A stretch of 64,000 nt of DNA. Source: Ceratodon purpureus. Lineage: Eukaryota; Streptophyta; Bryopsida; Pseudoditrichales; Ditrichaceae. Under the pieces are notes generated by a model that was not told the DNA's origin, made no database searches, and saw only the letters and a program-made list of their open reading frames with translations. The stretch lies in NCBI GenBank assembly GCA_014871385.1, contig CM026426.1, forward strand, positions 71,638,756-71,702,755, read 5' to 3'. The position numbers and the translations under genes are program-made. Positions 34,624-45,729 of the stretch are shown here, piece after piece. Position 1 is the stretch's first letter, and each line of letters opens with the position of its first letter.

Positions 34624-35502
34624 GAGCAGATCCTTCGAAGAAAACTTTTGCAAAGTCTTCAACCTGGAGAAATGCAGAAGGAACAATCACAGAAGAAGTC
34701 GACATGAACTTCTCCACCAGCTATGGACAACAGAAGTATGGACACAAAAATAAAATCAAAAGGAAGGATTCAAGGAGACCCCCCTCCACTATCTCATGAG
34801 AGGACTGAAGTTTGATGGAGACTGAGGCGCCGCCCCGACGCATAATGATGCGCCACAGTAACTAACTAATTCAGGCTCGGCGTCCGATGAACTCGCTGAC
34901 AAGCAATGTGGAATGCCACGTATTTGCGTGGTAGTACAAAGAGTACTTTAAGGACTACGAGTACAAGCGCCCGCGCAGCCACCATAAAAAAAGATATATC
35001 CGGTAGAGCGTTTTTTGGGAGATTCGACGCTTGGCCATTCTGGATTGGTTCTTGCTCTACCAGATTCTGCCAAGAAATTAAGAAAAAAGACAACTTTTGC
35101 ACAACTTTTTTGCTGCAAAAAAACCGTTACTTCTTTGCTAGATCTACGAAATTTTAATCATGCTACCATGGCAATTCATTTCCCACCTTACTGGGCTCCC
35201 TGTCAGGTATTCTCCAACAAGCGGCAGCTTCCATTCGAGTTTCAATGACGCATGAACTTTGTACTTTTCTGATACTTTTGTACTTTGTGACATCCGCCTA
35301 AGGTTGTGCAAAAGTATCAATTAATTTTTTTTTTCTCAACTACTATTGAATTAGTCCCCCTTGAGTATTGTATAATATAGGAGACACAACAAATCAATAG
35401 AAAACGACCTCCAATATTGAGTAATTCAAAGTACAAATTCTAGTACTTTGCCTTTCTTTCACTGTGACATACAAAAGTACAAGGGTCTAGTGTACTCTCA
35501 CC
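34624..35502. repeat. Right arm of Element 1 with GTAC motifs, promoter region of the transposase-like gene
   Basis: Nine GTAC fall between 34930 and 35502, including three within 40 bp (34933-34970) and one inside the terminal inverted repeat. This is upstream of the minus-strand transposase-like gene and must contain its promoter; I could not pick a TATA box with confidence. The short plus-strand ORFs here (34906-35157, 35015-35248) show no motif. Confidence 0.6.
35483..35502 (-). repeat. Right terminal inverted repeat of Element 1
   Basis: The reverse complement reads GGTGAGAGTACACTAGACCC. CTCAT follows directly (35503-35507), duplicating the left flank. Confidence 0.85.
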
Positions 35503-35700
35503 CTCATTGCGCGCGCCTGTCCGCATGCGTTCGTCTATACGCGCTCGAGAGCACGCACCGATCTTCGACCAAGTAGTTCGTCATATCATTTTTGTGCTAG
35601 TTCCTCCTTTGCACGCGCCTACACGTACGCGCCTGATAGCTCGTGTCGGACTTACACTAAGAAATTGTTCATTGCATTTTCATGCACAAATAATCGATGC
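35503..35700. repeat. GC-rich tandem repeat array (right half, beyond Element 1)
   Basis: Two more diverged copies of the unit seen at 23.6-24.4 kb, with CGATCTTCGACCAAGTAGTT near 35560 and GGACTTACACTAAGAAATTG near 35650, each preceded by CpG-rich sequence. The array continues the left half and was split by the insertion. Confidence 0.7.
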
Positions 35701-36889
35701 TAGACAAAAGAGCTCTACTGTTGAGTGCGCGATGTGATGGAAATCGATGACTGATGAGAACATTTTTGTAATTTGATATTGGAATCAAAATAGATAATTA
35801 GATTAGCAGGAGAATTTGAAGTTAGTGAAATTTTGTTTGAACTATAGCACTTTGTGTTCATTTGTACTACCTTCGCGTGGATTAATTCAAAAATTTATAT
35901 GCGTCTATCCATTGTTGACTATGTCGTTCATCACACTTGATGGCTTTTTATCCATGACTTTTTTTCATTTTCCTCCCATTCTATCTTTTTGTTTGTTGAT
36001 TTTTCTATTCTTCTTCCGTTTTATCTTCTCGTTTTTTTTTCTTCCATTCCTAGTCTATCATGTATTAATTTATTTATTATTCTTCCATTTGTCTCCCATT
36101 CTATCTTTCATTTTATTTGATTTTCCACTTAAAAATAGAGTATGTTAGTTTTTTTTTTATTAATTTTTATATTTAACTGACACAAACAAGAGCGTATGTT
36201 AGTTTTCAATAGCACGTCACTACCTTATAAGTTTTAACCCCCCACAATATACATTCTTTGTCCTCAAATCAATCATATTCTCCCTACTAAACATGGACAC
36301 TATATTTGTAAGCCGTAGTGGAGCACCAACCATTGAAGGACAAAAATATTTCACTGTAAAGTAGACCCAAATATCGAGGCGGACCCGACATTCCTGATCA
36401 CAAGATCTTCAGTACCTTCTCCACGATTTCAGAGATATGTCTCAATATTTTCGTTTGGGGACAATTTTGTTGTTTAGTGTGTCCAGAAATGGATATTTTT
36501 TTGTCAAGGTTGGAGGAGGGGAAGATGGCTCCAGAAAAAACCTAAGGGAAGAAGGGAGACCTTGAGAGCCTCCAACGCCTCCTTCTAGAGTCGACCGCAC
36601 GGCTCGGGGTTCAGTCGGGGTCGGAGGGTGGAGGTCGCGGCCCCTTGACCGACCGTCGCGACCACCCTCCGGGCGGTTCAGATCCAGCCGTTGGATTCTC
36701 GAGGACGGCCGAGATCTAATGGCCGTGCATGGCCCGCCTCTATACCTACAAGACCGTACAGGGAGTCCGGCCAGCATTAAAGGCTGGCCTAACCCTATTT
36801 TTCTTCACTTGGATATGCAAGCCTGTTGTGCTCGATTTACTTCAGTTCACTTGCATTCCTCCAAGCTTTCTTATTATTCCACAGATTAT
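35701..36889. other. No gene recognised
   Basis: An AT-rich stretch (35900-36180) is followed by a GC-rich block (36530-36780) containing GATCCAGCCGTTGGATTCTC and GCCGAGATCTAATGGCC, a motif style often seen in plant promoters, then CCTCTATACC near 36737. It may be an old promoter or LTR. I could not connect it to a coding region. Confidence 0.3.
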
Positions 36890-37640
36890 TGTGGGGGGGA
36901 AGCACAATAAAGTGGACCAAAAAAGTGCTTATCTTTTCACCAATTTCAGCCCCTTCCGTAAACACTAGAGAAAGTGGGATCTACGTTATGTCCATGCATG
37001 ATAAAGTTTGGGATACGAATAGTAGACTTGATGGACTTCAACTTCCCAAAGTTGCGGGAGAAGACACTGAGTTTACCATGGAAAACGGAGACGTCGAACT
37101 CGGACAAAGTGAACTGACTCATTTGGAAAAGTGAACATAAATGTTTAGGGTTTTGTCCAAAATCACTTTTAATTTCGCGGGGCCCTCCGTATGTTTAAAA
37201 GGTATTCTAAAATAGTCAATTCATATAGTCATTGATTGATTTAGGGTTCCAAAAGTATCGCAAGGATGCTTTTTAAAAGGGTCTTTTCCGCGATACTTTT
37301 AGTCACTTTTTTTCACCGAACATTGTTTTTTAAATTGAAAAAAACATCATCTAAAGACAATAAAGGGCCCCAAATGAAGAAATCAAGACTTTGGAAAAGT
37401 TCATTTTCATGATTTTGAACTAGTGGTCAAATTTAGTTTCAATTGAGGATGTTCTGTTTATGAAGATGTGTGTAAGATACCTAATGACACCTTAGAAAGT
37501 GACTAAAATGCTCAAAAACTACACCAAAATGCTCAAAATCAGCTTTGAGCCTTCAAAAACAGCACACTTCATATTCACTTGTTACTGGTCACATTTTGCA
37601 CTTTGTGGTCCACTTTATTGTGCTCTCCCCCTGTGTCACT
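36890..37640 (+). repeat. Copy of a ~700 bp repeat, outside Element 2
   Basis: It is homologous in direct orientation to 39130-39850 inside Element 2. Shared phrases in order: GAAGCACAATAAA, AGCCCCTTCCG/AGCCCTTCCG, TTTAGTTTCAATTGA(G/A)GATG, GAAAGTGACTAAAATGCTCA and GTCCACTTTATTG. It suggests that the left arm of another Element 2-type copy once lay here. The ORF at 37768-38106 after it has no recognisable motif. Confidence 0.65.
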
Positions 37641-38689
37641 TTTGTACTTCTGTCACCACCGTTTGTTGGTTATTTTGTAACCAACGAAAGCATGGTGAAT
37701 ACTATAGCAACCATCTCGTGATTTTGGTTACATCTTGTGGTTTTGGTTACATTTTGAGAATGGTTAGTTGGTTAATTTGAACCAACATGAACTATCACGG
37801 CTCCATATTGAGTGGGTCCATTGCACAATTTCTAAAGCTGTCTTCTTAGTTATCTTTGAGCCATGCTTCATACAGATTAGGGAGGACCGTCAACTCCCAA
37901 GAAAAAAGCGGAATTGGATTGGGAGGCTACAAATGGCTCCAATTGCGTACATTAGGGAAAAAAATGGGGTCTCCAATGGGCCTTTGGTCGGAATCCGTGC
38001 CTCAAAATTTGGCCATGCCCGTGCACTTTACCTGGTGGCACCAATGGTGTGGGCGGAGATAGTCTTGCACAAAAAGATGGATAGGCGTATGATTGCAAGG
38101 CTTTAGGTAGAGTTATTGGATAGGACTCAAATGGATATTCCAATCCATTGGTCAGCAGAGAGCGATTGCATCACTTCTTAGTCAAATTGTCTAGCTCCGT
38201 AGATATTGAATAATGGGATACAAACACATGCAATTCCACCAAATGTTGAAGGATGTCCGAGAGAGTTTTATGATGACCATTACAGCACTCATCGAGATGG
38301 CAACCACAAATACCACCCAGAAAATTACCTTGGTTAATATCGCCAAGACCACGAAGGTGTCAACATCCAAGAATAGGGACACCATTCTGCGTACAAGGAA
38401 CATCGTTCGGAAGATCGTTCCAACAAAGAAAACTACGCATGAAAATATGGCAATAGCCTTAAACTTGCACATAATTATGGCGAAGAGTACAACCTGAACG
38501 GTGGACTCATTACAAATTATGAACGGTCGATAATGATCCAGTAACATTTGCTGGAGCATGGCCTAGTAGTTGCTATAGCCATGGAGATTGTCATTATAGG
38601 ACGGGTGTTAACACTCCAGATATTTACGTAGAACCAGAATTGGCCGTGCTAACAACGAAATCAGAGATCAATACGGATGGCTAGGACAA

Positions 38690-38823
38690 ATTACCTATTC
38701 CTCCCAGAAGTGCTAGTCATCCAAGAGCCTCACCTATAAGAGAGACATGTCAAGATTCAACTCCAAATCGCGGAGGTGATGCATATAACAATTGTCCTCC
38801 AACATATCAAGGATCCGGCGATA
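38690..38823 (+). pseudogene. Pro/Gly/Tyr-rich reading frame interrupted by Element 2 (left part)
   Basis: The frame from 38695 reads DKLPIPPRSASHP and then GGDAYNNCPPTYQGSGD up to the GATA at 38820-38823, where Element 2 begins. Weaker coding-like sequence with stops (YDDHYSTHRDGNH) extends left to about 38240. It continues in phase at 62417 (see that entry). Product unknown; repeated PP-Y-G-G-D motifs suggest a low-complexity structural or TE-encoded protein. Confidence 0.55.
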
Positions 38824-38849
38824 AACACCAAATTCGTTATATTGAGACA
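38824..38849 (+). repeat. Left terminal inverted repeat of Element 2
   Basis: Starts AACACCAAATTCGTTATATT and ends GAGACA; 25 of 26 positions match the inverted right end. Additional inverted copies of the TTATATTGAGAC core occur at 38858-38870 and around 38913-38935, typical of subterminal transposase-binding sequence. Confidence 0.88.
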
Positions 38850-39129
38850 ATTGGAAGTCTCAATATAATGGTTCCACTAAAAATAGTAAAATTTTCCGTT
38901 CACTAAAATGAGACTATCCATTATATTGAGACTCTCAATATTAAATTCCTTCTAAACATGTGATCGGAAATTTGGAAATATAGAACTTGGTGTGGTATTG
39001 CAGATATCATGTAGATTAAAAATGGAACTTTGATGTACTTTTAGAATAACGAATGCAGAACTCACTATTCTAGTAGGCAAGGAAGTGTTTGTTTCTAAAA
39101 AATTGTCTCAAATACATGTCATCGACGGA

Positions 39130-39850
39130 GAGAAGCACAATAAATTGGATGAAGAAATTGCTGAGGTAATTACAGTTTTTAGCCCTTCCGCAGAGATTGA
39201 ACAAAAGTGATGGAAGTATATTTTTTGGGTTTATATGGACTCTCAACTTGTTTACCTACAACTCGGAGAAGTTTTGTGCAAAGTAGACCCTTTAAAGTTA
39301 TTGCATGAAGGCTTTAAATTCCAGAGAAGTGATTGTTTTTATTTGAAAAAGTGAGTATAAAAGAAGAGAAAATGTCAAAATCTCACCTTTCAAGAAGTAG
39401 TGCATTGTGTATGTTTAAGAGATTTTTTAAAATAGCCTATTCATATACCCACTAATTGTTTTACCGTTCCAAATGTACTGATGTTTTTTAAGAGGATCAC
39501 TCTCGTGGTATACTCTGTGAGTTTTTTTCCCCAAAACATTGTTTAGGGATTTGAAAAAAACATTCTCTAAAGGCAATTGCAGGCACCAAATGAATAGACC
39601 TAGTCTTTACAATATTTGATGTTTATGTTTCAAAAGTCGGACTCAAATTTAGTTTCAATTGAAGATGTTCCTTTTATGAAGATGAGTGTAATATACCCTA
39701 TGAGACCCTAGAAAGTGACTAAAATGCTCAAGAACTACACCAAACTGCTTTTAATCAGATTTGATGTTTATTCAAAAACACTGTTTTTATTCACTTCTTA
39801 GAGATCACATTTTTCACTTCTTAGTCCACTTTATTGTCCTATCCTTATCA
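39130..39850 (+). repeat. ~700 bp repeat in the left arm of Element 2
   Basis: Direct-orientation homologue of 36890-37640. It lies between the left end and the 3' end of the transposase-like gene. No coding capacity is seen. Confidence 0.65.
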
Positions 39851-40120
39851 CATTGTCCTTTGCATCGACTTGTAAAATAAACAAGAAATGCATAACTATA
39901 ATGTCTGACTTAAACTATAAACTCAACTTATGGTACCATGCAATCTTCTTTATCATATAGAAAATATTCGTATTCTTAATAAGAATGGTAACAGAAAGAT
40001 ACATGTATTGTACTATCTTTATGTATCTAATCCTCCCATCATTACGCTATAGTAAATGATTTCCCATGATGGTCATATCGTGAAATATATCGGCTGCCAA
40101 CTACATCTAAATACCCAATT

Positions 40121-42967
40121 TCACTCAGAAGATGCACCCCCATCATCTTCTGCTTGGTAACGATCAATGGAAGCTTTAATAATTCCGCTCTGTAAAACTG
40201 GAATACGCATCCGTGGATTCAAAGATCCCTCTTTAATACGAGACTGCCATGAAGCCATGATACAATCTGTATGGACCCAAGTCGGGTCAAATGCGGGATC
40301 TTCACGCCAAGTATTACCATTGTTGGAGTCCCATCCCTCGTAAGTTTCTGCGTCCACGTGAAGAGTTGTGGCTGGAGTCCAATATTGTACTGAAATTTCA
40401 TTTGGATGGTTACGAACTGAATTTGGATTAGTCAGAGCTCTCCCTATCCAAACAGGTGCTCGATTGTCTTCATCAGGTGGTCGGATAGCGAGAAAGTACC
40501 CTGCATAAACATCTCTTCCAACACGAAACGACTCTCGAGGACGATCTCGCCTACGACCAACATGAGGTGCATCTTGTTCAAATTCTTCTCGCAAAGTTCC
40601 ATCTGCTTGGAACCGATCAATCTCCGAAGGCGCGATCCTTGTATTTGGCCAAAATCCGTCACGAAGATGGTCTACTTCGGGGAGTGGAATATCTAGAGCT
40701 GCTTTCACACCCATCCAGTAGTACTTGATGGGTTCGATTGATCTTCGAAACTCTCCAGACAAGTCATCATCTGCCATTGCACTCCATAAATTGATGAATG
40801 ACTCGAGACCTTTGCAAACCTCGTCATGTCCACGCATTTGCCGAGGTATTATAGGGTCTGGATCACCATGAGGCACGTTCGGGGATCCACTCTGAGTCTC
40901 CTTCCAGAGTCGAATTCCACCGCCTTCTCTTGGCAACCATTCATTATCAGTACAGACGAGCTTGTATTGCATCAAAGGCCAACCATCGTTATCCATGTAG
41001 AACTTGAATTGTTGAGCGTTGCTATGGCCTTCCAAAGCATCACGCCCAGTGCACAAAAAACCATCAACAAAAGACTTGAAATCAGGGACTTCTTCAATGA
41101 GATGTGGAATAACCGGACAAGACTCTGCATCCATGAAAGACTTCATGAGCAATGGTAAGGTGGGGTAGTCTGTCCCCCGAAGCTTGTAGCTCCATCTCCC
41201 AAAAAGAGCATCAATGTCATCGTGTGTATGCCCAACAATCAAGAAGTTAATATAGACCTCCTTGAATACACCATGGAATGTTAGAAGTGAGCAAAAGGCA
41301 AACACATATCGGTTCTTGTTATCGCCAGATGCATTGTCAAGTTGGAGATTCAGCATCGGCGGGAGAGGTTTTGCCTCAACCACTTCATTGGAGATGGGGG
41401 GCACAGATGATTCACACATCTCAGCACTATCGAGCAATGCCGAAAACAACGGAGCTGATCTTCCTCCATTGAAAAGCTCCCGAGATGAATGTTTCGGTGG
41501 CTCTTCCAAATCCCGGAGCAACTTCGCAATGGAGCCAATGGTGTGGTTGGAATCACTAGGATAAACATCTAGTCCATAATGTGCATATCTCACGTCTCCG
41601 TGACCGTGAGCAATCATCCCCGTAACAGAAACGGGGAGCTTCATGAAGGAATCCATATTCTTACTTTTATGAGAGAAATGGGGAGAAGAAGTCTTCGAAT
41701 GATCCATTTTATCATGAATGATAGTAACACTCTTCTCTGGTTCTTTCTCTGAAATAAAGCGGTTCGCATAATACACTTCGCGATGTGCTTTTTGACCTGC
41801 AAGATGCATGTCTAATCTCTTCTGGCACACGTCAAAGGGTCCCGTACCCCTAGTGCATGCTGCTCGTTGCCGCTTCAGCTCATCACAGTCTCCACATCGA
41901 GCAAAGTTGTCTCCGCGTTTCTTAGGAGAGAATTCCGAGAAGGATTCCTTCCTAATTTTGCTCAGACCACTAGGTGAGATATCTTTTAGCCCCTGTTGCT
42001 GATTACCTGCGTTTATCTCGGAAAGAGTGCTACTCCAATGAAATGAAGATGGAAGGGACATGGCCACAACTTTCTCTCCATTGTCCCTTGTTCTTGACTT
42101 GTGCGGCATATGATCCGCAGTTGTCTCTAGAATTGTCCTCAGTATGGCCGTTGCTTGCAGAGTGTGAGATTGCGGTTTTTTAGTTCCAAGATTCCCATGC
42201 GGTTCTGCGCGCTTTCCACTAGAGGCTGCCACCTTGTATCGATAATAAGACAATTTGTGCAAACCCATTATAGAGGTCCACGCTTTAGGACAAACCTCCA
42301 AACCTTCAAGGGTAATCTTCTCTTTTCCGGTAGAGTCTATATGTATTTGTTTATGCACATCGAGCAATCTGTGCTTCCTATGATAAACTCCACCCTCAAC
42401 GTATAGTTCAGATCTAAGAGCAGCAATAATATCTCGGGGAAATGGTTGAAGACAGTTACTTGAGCAACAAGACTGTGTGGAGACATGGGTAATGGATTCA
42501 TTACTCAGTAGCGCTTCTTTTCTAGGAATCTTGTCTGGATTACTTCGCTCTTGTGAACTATCGTAGGCACGGGATCCTACACGAGGACGCTGACCTGCCT
42601 GAGCAATCTCAAGATTGAACTTGTACATTTGGTCGTGGTCATGGAAACTGGCTCCGTTGAGGAAGGCACGAGATGTTGGCCACCCTCTCAATTGCCATAA
42701 CCAGTCCAGAGGAACATCCTCTGGGTGAAACGATTCAACAATAAGAACTGCGACATGGTCATCACCAAGTGGTTGATTGTTACTGTTAATGACCAGAGAA
42801 GGGTCAACGTTATGGCAAATCCCTCTTGCCACGTCTGTACCTGCCTCGTTTCTGAGGATAACACATTTTGTCATCCAGTCTTTTCTAGAAAGGCCTTCGC
42901 AGTCAGCAATTCCAGCATGTCGGGCAACATTCTCCGGTCCAACTCCAAGACCGTCGGTCTCAGCCAT
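40121..42967 (-). CDS. Transposase-like protein with LDN-DNKNR and VGHTHDDID motifs, 948 residues (Element 2)
   Basis: One uninterrupted 2847 bp frame. The ATG at 42967 follows an acceptor-like ATTATACAG, so a 5' UTR intron is likely. The N-terminus is an unrecognised globular region. A Cys pair motif lies at FARCGDCDELKRQ. The catalytic-type core is HDKMDHSK (Asp about residue 418), LQLDNASGDNKNRYVFAFCS (Asp about 544) and FLIVGHTHDDIDALFGRWS (about 583). This arrangement resembles the DUF7869-type RNase H-fold proteins, which I regard as transposase- or integrase-like; the family name is from memory and moderately certain. The C-terminal domain (VGRDVYAGYFLAIRP, MASWQSRIKEG) is conserved in two relics in the window. 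It is the presumed enzyme mobilising Element 2 and the related MITE. It is divergent from the ParB-type gene. Confidence 0.75.
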   Translation of the reverse strand: MAETDGLGVGPENVARHAGIADCEGLSRKDWMTKCVILRNEAGTDVARGICHNVDPSLVINSNNQPLGDDHVAVLIVESFHPEDVPLDWLWQLRGWPTSRAFLNGASFHDHDQMYKFNLEIAQAGQRPRVGSRAYDSSQERSNPDKIPRKEALLSNESITHVSTQSCCSSNCLQPFPRDIIAALRSELYVEGGVYHRKHRLLDVHKQIHIDSTGKEKITLEGLEVCPKAWTSIMGLHKLSYYRYKVAASSGKRAEPHGNLGTKKPQSHTLQATAILRTILETTADHMPHKSRTRDNGEKVVAMSLPSSFHWSSTLSEINAGNQQQGLKDISPSGLSKIRKESFSEFSPKKRGDNFARCGDCDELKRQRAACTRGTGPFDVCQKRLDMHLAGQKAHREVYYANRFISEKEPEKSVTIIHDKMDHSKTSSPHFSHKSKNMDSFMKLPVSVTGMIAHGHGDVRYAHYGLDVYPSDSNHTIGSIAKLLRDLEEPPKHSSRELFNGGRSAPLFSALLDSAEMCESSVPPISNEVVEAKPLPPMLNLQLDNASGDNKNRYVFAFCSLLTFHGVFKEVYINFLIVGHTHDDIDALFGRWSYKLRGTDYPTLPLLMKSFMDAESCPVIPHLIEEVPDFKSFVDGFLCTGRDALEGHSNAQQFKFYMDNDGWPLMQYKLVCTDNEWLPREGGGIRLWKETQSGSPNVPHGDPDPIIPRQMRGHDEVCKGLESFINLWSAMADDDLSGEFRRSIEPIKYYWMGVKAALDIPLPEVDHLRDGFWPNTRIAPSEIDRFQADGTLREEFEQDAPHVGRRRDRPRESFRVGRDVYAGYFLAIRPPDEDNRAPVWIGRALTNPNSVRNHPNEISVQYWTPATTLHVDAETYEGWDSNNGNTWREDPAFDPTWVHTDCIMASWQSRIKEGSLNPRMRIPVLQSGIIKASIDRYQAEDDGGASSE

Positions 42968-43105
42968 CCTGTATAATGAAGAACATATTATTAGCGATGA
43001 CTTAAGATGATTGAATGCATGCTAACGCGACAGAGAGCAATTTTTATACAATTCGTACATTACAAACGAGTTCACAAATTTTGCACAATAAGTACGAATA
43101 CTTAA

Positions 43106-43946
43106 TTATCCTCGAGTCGAGGATAATATCATAAAAAGTATATATACCAAGTTGCAGCAATAATTTAAATCCAGTATAGCATAATTCTACATATTCACAG
43201 TCATGACTCGCAAGCACGTCTCTCTTGTGGGAAGGCACTAATTCATTGAGTAATACATACATCTCAAATTCCTCTTACATCGATCCATTTATACAAGATC
43301 GTATCCTCGACTCGAGGATACATCTGTAATTTCTCAGTACTTATATTAAGATCTCTATTTGTAAGGCGAGCAACTTTCTACTTTTTAAAGATGATGAACA
43401 TGTGAACACTCTTCTGTATAAACTATAGATGCATTTGATGTACGATTCTATGTCATGGAGTTACTGATGTCTTCTCCATTTTGTAGAAACTCATTTCATT
43501 TAAATTTTAATGAAAGACTGGATGATCCATGCTCGTGAACTCTAATTCAATGTTATTTAGTGTCCTGAGTTTTTAAGAACGTGTATTTTTATCCTCGAGT
43601 CAAGGATAATTTCCTACATTCTGGAGCACAGACTGCACTTCTAACTCTCAACGAACAACCCATATTATTATGTCTAAATAATTCATTAAATCTTAAAATT
43701 AGTTTAACATTACGTATCCCGTATCCTCGACTCGAGGATTCTGCTCTGTACACATCAATTATCGAGATCGTTATCCTCGACTCGAGGATAATGCTCTGTA
43801 CACATCCATCATCCATGATTGAGAATTGTTATCCTCGACTCGAAGATAAAGTATTAGTATATGGAAATATAGGAGCTATCTCAAATGTTTGTTATTAAAG
43901 AAGCACACTTTCCAAATCCTTCAGATTATCCTCGAGTCGAGGATAA
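43106..43946. repeat. Palindrome cluster I: seven 21 bp palindromes upstream of the transposase-like gene
   Basis: Unit: arm TTATCCTCGA, central G or C, arm TCGAGGATAA. Copies: 43106-43126 (perfect), 43301-43321 (perfect arms with GTA/TAC ends), 43589-43609 (one change), 43721-43741 (GTA end, one break), 43771-43791 (perfect), 43829-43849 (one change), 43926-43946 (perfect). Copies at 43721 and 43771 are each followed by CTCTGTACACATC, so part of the cluster is a short tandem. The cluster probably lies in the 5' UTR intron or promoter of the minus-strand gene. Confidence 0.9.
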
Positions 43947-44149
43947 TCCTACTACATCCTTTGAACCTAATACCAAAACTTACTAAAAATAGAAAGTATG
44001 GAATTTATGCATTCCAATCCAAACTTTGTCGATGTTGTACGAAGCTTAGGTCGAACATCATGACTGATAGTGGACTCAAACCTACTACACACTTCAGCAT
44101 CAACAGTCATCACAGAATGAAAGAAGAGCACGAACAGGACTATACAGTG

Positions 44150-45415
44150 AGCTAATATCGAATCTTGTGTACTCGATACAAACTTCAGCCAATAAAGAGT
44201 TCACTGGACCTAATGCAAAGTACAGTCTAATGAATATAACGACATTACATAAGATGGAAGCAAGCAAGCGAGCAAGCTAACAGGAGATTCAAGAGAATGT
44301 TGCACCAAACATACGTGCACGGTGACCGCAAGTGAGCTCTAAGGTGTGCCTCCGGAAAATGAAGGAGGAAAAGACTGAACGCTTCGACCGACGGAGAGGT
44401 ATGGTACAAGTTCCTCCAGAAAATAGGATCCCTAATCGGAGCAGCCACCGAGCCGAAATATCAGCCGCCACATTAAAGGAACTTTGTCTCCCATTCACAT
44501 AGTCCAAGTGGAAAAGTCAATGACGATTCCCGTCCCATTCTTTATAGGATATATATGGATTAACGTATTCAATGTTTTTGTCCTATGTTAGGGATATTCT
44601 AGAGTACGGAAAAATCGTTTACGAAGTAATGTTCTGCTCAACCGAATAGTTCCCTTCCAAGATAAGGTGGAATTTTCGAAAAGTAGGGGTTTCCTTCATT
44701 ACGTAATATTTCCATGCGACATTGAAACTTAATGTGAACACGATCACATTCTCAACGAAGATTATTAATCCCTAAAAGGATATGCGTAGTGGATGTGTTT
44801 TGCGGTTTACCCATGTAACTTATTTATGCATTGAAGAATGGAAAATGCTGTGGTGGAGTTGAATTTTTCGGTGGAAGACAATGTCAGTACTATAAATGGT
44901 CTATATTTTATCCAAATTTTCTGGAGTACTATAGAGCAACTGGACCACTACCCATTTATGCAACAAATACGTATAAATGGGCATTCAAGACTGCATAGAA
45001 TAGACATACTAATTCCAATTTTTTTTCAAATGAATTCAAAATATTCTTCACCGTCGTGCAAAAAACTATAAAGAAAACAAGAAATCGAAGTAAATAGAAA
45101 TTAGAGTATACAGTGGAATAATAGTGCAAAGAAAAAAATCTTCATATTAAAAATGCAAATTACATATTTACATGCATTATACTAAATATCTATAGATTAT
45201 AGGATTATAGTAAAAATGTTCTACTACTAAACATGTTTGATTTCATTTATTGAGGTAAATTCGTTGTACTTCTGGTTTTAAACCTATTAGTGCAAAAATA
45301 TTATGAATCAGATACAAAATTCTTACAATATTTTATTAATTAAGACATAATATAGAATGACCTTTATTACCAAAAATAGTATCAATTGAGGAACAACATT
45401 CAAGGTCCAATCCAA

Positions 45416-45470
<55 letters not shown>

Positions 45471-45659
45471 ATTTATTTTTGTATATAGAAATGGACTTGA
45501 AGAAAGATATTACACTACAATATCGACTTTTGATGACTCAATATACAAAAAAAATTAATAAATAAACGATGTAAATTTTTAATGTAAAAAATGATAAAAA
45601 TAAAATGGAGGAGAAAAATGGAAGCTTTCAAATTTAAAAATATAGTGTGGATTACCTTC

Positions 45660-45729
<70 letters not shown>

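Larger units (their letters stand above)
24395..35502. mobile_element. Element 1: 11.1 kb DNA transposon with a SET methyltransferase, a RING-like protein and a transposase-like gene
   Basis: The termini are GGTGAAAGTACGCTAGAGCC at the left and the complement of GGTGAGAGTACACTAGACCC at the right (17 of 20 matching). They are flanked by CTCAT (24389-24393 and 35503-35507; CCTCAT if one end base is counted as target). The flanks are two halves of one GC-rich tandem repeat unit, and removing the element with one target copy gives TTCCTCAT-TGCGCGCGCC, which fits the unit. Inside, in order: an AT-rich left arm; the RING-like gene (+); the SUVR-type SET gene (+); and the transposase-like gene (-). 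GTAC tetranucleotides are heavily enriched in introns and intergenic parts and also occur within both termini. I recognise no named superfamily for the transposase. Confidence 0.85.

Noticed and set aside
37768..38106. 112-residue plus-strand ORF
   Set aside because: No recognisable motif, no splice or promoter context, and repeat-derived surroundings.
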